This document shows positions 62,851-64,000 of a stretch of 64,000 bases of DNA, one piece after another. Origin of the DNA: Enterobacter hormaechei ATCC 49162 (GTDB taxonomy: Bacteria; Pseudomonadota; Gammaproteobacteria; Enterobacterales; Enterobacteriaceae); assembly GCF_001875655.1 (NCBI RefSeq), contig NZ_MKEQ01000001.1:1922001-1986000 (forward strand). Reading direction: 5' to 3'. Made by a program: the position numbers and the translations under genes. Under the pieces are notes generated by a model. That model saw only the letters and a list, made by a program, of their open reading frames with translations. It searched no databases and was not told the DNA's origin. Each line of letters opens with the position of its first letter. The first letter of the stretch is position 1.

Positions 62851-64000
62851 TTATTTTAAGACTCTCACCCAGTACACGCCGTTATCATCGCGTTTCGCAC
62901 CATGAATATCCGTCTCAAAACCGGGATAGTGGCGCCCCACCGAACAGAGCATCAGCAGGAAATCAAGCACCGCCCGGCTCTCCTCGGTGATCATCTCACC
63001 CGGCATCAGCAGCGGCACGCCCGGCGGATAAGGCAGGATCATGTTGGCCGACACGCGTCCGACCAGGTTCTCCAGCTCAACGGTTTCAACCTCCCCTTTT
63101 ACCTGGCGTTGCCACGCTCTGTGCGGCGTCAGCTTCATTTCCGGCAGGACATCAAATGCCTGCAACATCAGGCGCGGCAGATCATGCTGGCGGATCAGCC
63201 TGTGGATCCCCTGGGCCAGATCCTGAATACGCATGTTGCGGTAAAAGTCAGGATCTTCCGCGTAGAGATCAGGCAGCATATTCTTCACCCGCAGGTTCAG
63301 ATCGTATGCGCGCTTGAACTCCATCAGTCCGCGCAGCAGCCCCATCGCGCGGGTTTTATCGATCCCGATGCTGAACAGGAAGAGCAAATTATAGGGGCCG
63401 GTTTTCTCCACCACCACGCCGCGCTCATCGAGGAACTTCGCCACCAGCGCAGCCGGGATCCCCTCCTCACCCATCACGCCCTGCTCATCCATACCCGGCG
63501 TCAGGATCGTCACCTTAACCGGATCGAGGAACATATGGTCCGCATCCGCATCCCGGAAGCCGTGCCAGCTCTCCCCCGGCGCGACGGGCCAGCATTCTGC
63601 TTCATCAATCTCTTCCGGCTGCCAGATATCAAAGAACCAGCCGTCCGCTTCATCTTTAAGCCGCTGAACCTCTTTACGGAAATGCAGCGCCCGCTCGACC
63701 GAACGATTGATCAGGCGTTTACCCGGATTACCCCGCAGCATCGCCGCCGCCGTTTCGATGGACGCCACCAGCGGGTAGCTCGGCGACGTAGTGGTGTGCA
63801 TCATAAAGGCTTCGTTAAACGTATCCTCGTCGTACTCGCCTTTAATATGGATTAACGAAGCCTGCGAAAACGCGGCCAGCATTTTGTGCGTCGACTGCGT
63901 TTCGAAGAACACTTTGCCCGGCACCCGCTCGCCGCTCATCCCGCTTTTACCGGAATAAATCGGGTGGAAATTGGTATAAGGCACCCACGCAGAGTCAAAG
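62851..64000 (-). CDS. ldcC: Lysine decarboxylase LdcC, C-terminal part (cut by the window edge)
   Basis: About 383 C-terminal codons of a PLP-dependent Orn/Lys/Arg decarboxylase (full length about 713). The PLP-binding lysine lies in FETQSTHKMLAAFSQ, and substrate/dimer segments such as AFMMHTTTSPSYPLVASIE and PYPPGVPLLMPGE are present. It decarboxylates lysine to cadaverine. Neighbour yaeR indicates constitutive ldcC rather than cadA. The frame is open to base 64000, so the start is outside the window. Confidence 0.93.
   Translation of the reverse strand, partial: FDSAWVPYTNFHPIYSGKSGMSGERVPGKVFFETQSTHKMLAAFSQASLIHIKGEYDEDTFNEAFMMHTTTSPSYPLVASIETAAAMLRGNPGKRLINRSVERALHFRKEVQRLKDEADGWFFDIWQPEEIDEAECWPVAPGESWHGFRDADADHMFLDPVKVTILTPGMDEQGVMGEEGIPAALVAKFLDERGVVVEKTGPYNLLFLFSIGIDKTRAMGLLRGLMEFKRAYDLNLRVKNMLPDLYAEDPDFYRNMRIQDLAQGIHRLIRQHDLPRLMLQAFDVLPEMKLTPHRAWQRQVKGEVETVELENLVGRVSANMILPYPPGVPLLMPGEMITEESRAVLDFLLMLCSVGRHYPGFETDIHGAKRDDNGVYWVRVLK

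Overview
The window is chromosomal DNA of an enterobacterium (family Enterobacteriaceae, Enterobacter/Lelliottia/Klebsiella-like rather than E. coli). The right three quarters follow the order of the E. coli proA-to-ldcC region: proAB, phoE, crl, frsA, gpt, pepD, dinB, ldtF/yafK, yafJ, gmhA, fadE, yafV, aspV, dnaQ, rnhA, yafS, gloB, mltD, yafE, yafD, yafC, dkgB, rrnH, gmhB, metNIQ, rcsF, trmO, proS, nlpE, arfB, yaeQ, yaeP, rof, tilS, yaeR, ldcC. Differences from E. coli K-12 are a complete Na+-translocating NADH:quinone reductase operon (nqrABCDEF-nqrM) between dinB and ldtF, an MFS transporter between yafD and yafC, and no ivy between fadE and yafV.

Positions 1 to about 13.96 kb are accessory and GC-rich. 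They hold what reads as a complete erythritol catabolism locus of the rhizobial/Brucella type. A ribose-type ABC transporter with a DUF2291 protein (leftward operon) is divergent from eryA-eryB-eryC-ribH2-eryD (rightward). Next comes a second convergent SorC-type regulator with eryH, and divergent from those eryI (RpiB-like) and a transaldolase. The reconstructed route is erythritol -> D-erythritol-1-P -> D-erythrulose-1-P -> L-erythrulose-1-P -> D-erythrulose-4-P -> D-erythrose-4-P, which the transaldolase can pass into the pentose phosphate pathway. The oddest member is a type-II lumazine synthase (RibH2-like) between eryC and eryD.

From about 14.0 to 15.65 kb lies debris of an integrative element: the 3' part of a BrnQ-family carrier fused tail-to-tail to the 3' part of a DUF932 (YfjQ-like) gene, then an intact YfjR-like WYL regulator. 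It abuts the 3' end of tRNA-Thr(CGU), thrW, which is the CP4-6 prophage attachment site in E. coli K-12. The whole left side is therefore probably cargo at the thrW integration hotspot.

From 15.8 to 64 kb the genes are housekeeping. Recognisable control sites are a Pho box before phoE, a LexA box before dinB, a FadR operator before fadE, tandem Met boxes before metNIQ, and P1/P2 promoters plus boxA before the rRNA operon (16S-tRNA-Ile-tRNA-Ala-23S-5S-tRNA-Asp). REP-like hairpins, one larger palindromic repeat and several intrinsic terminators punctuate the region. The last gene, ldcC, runs off the right edge.
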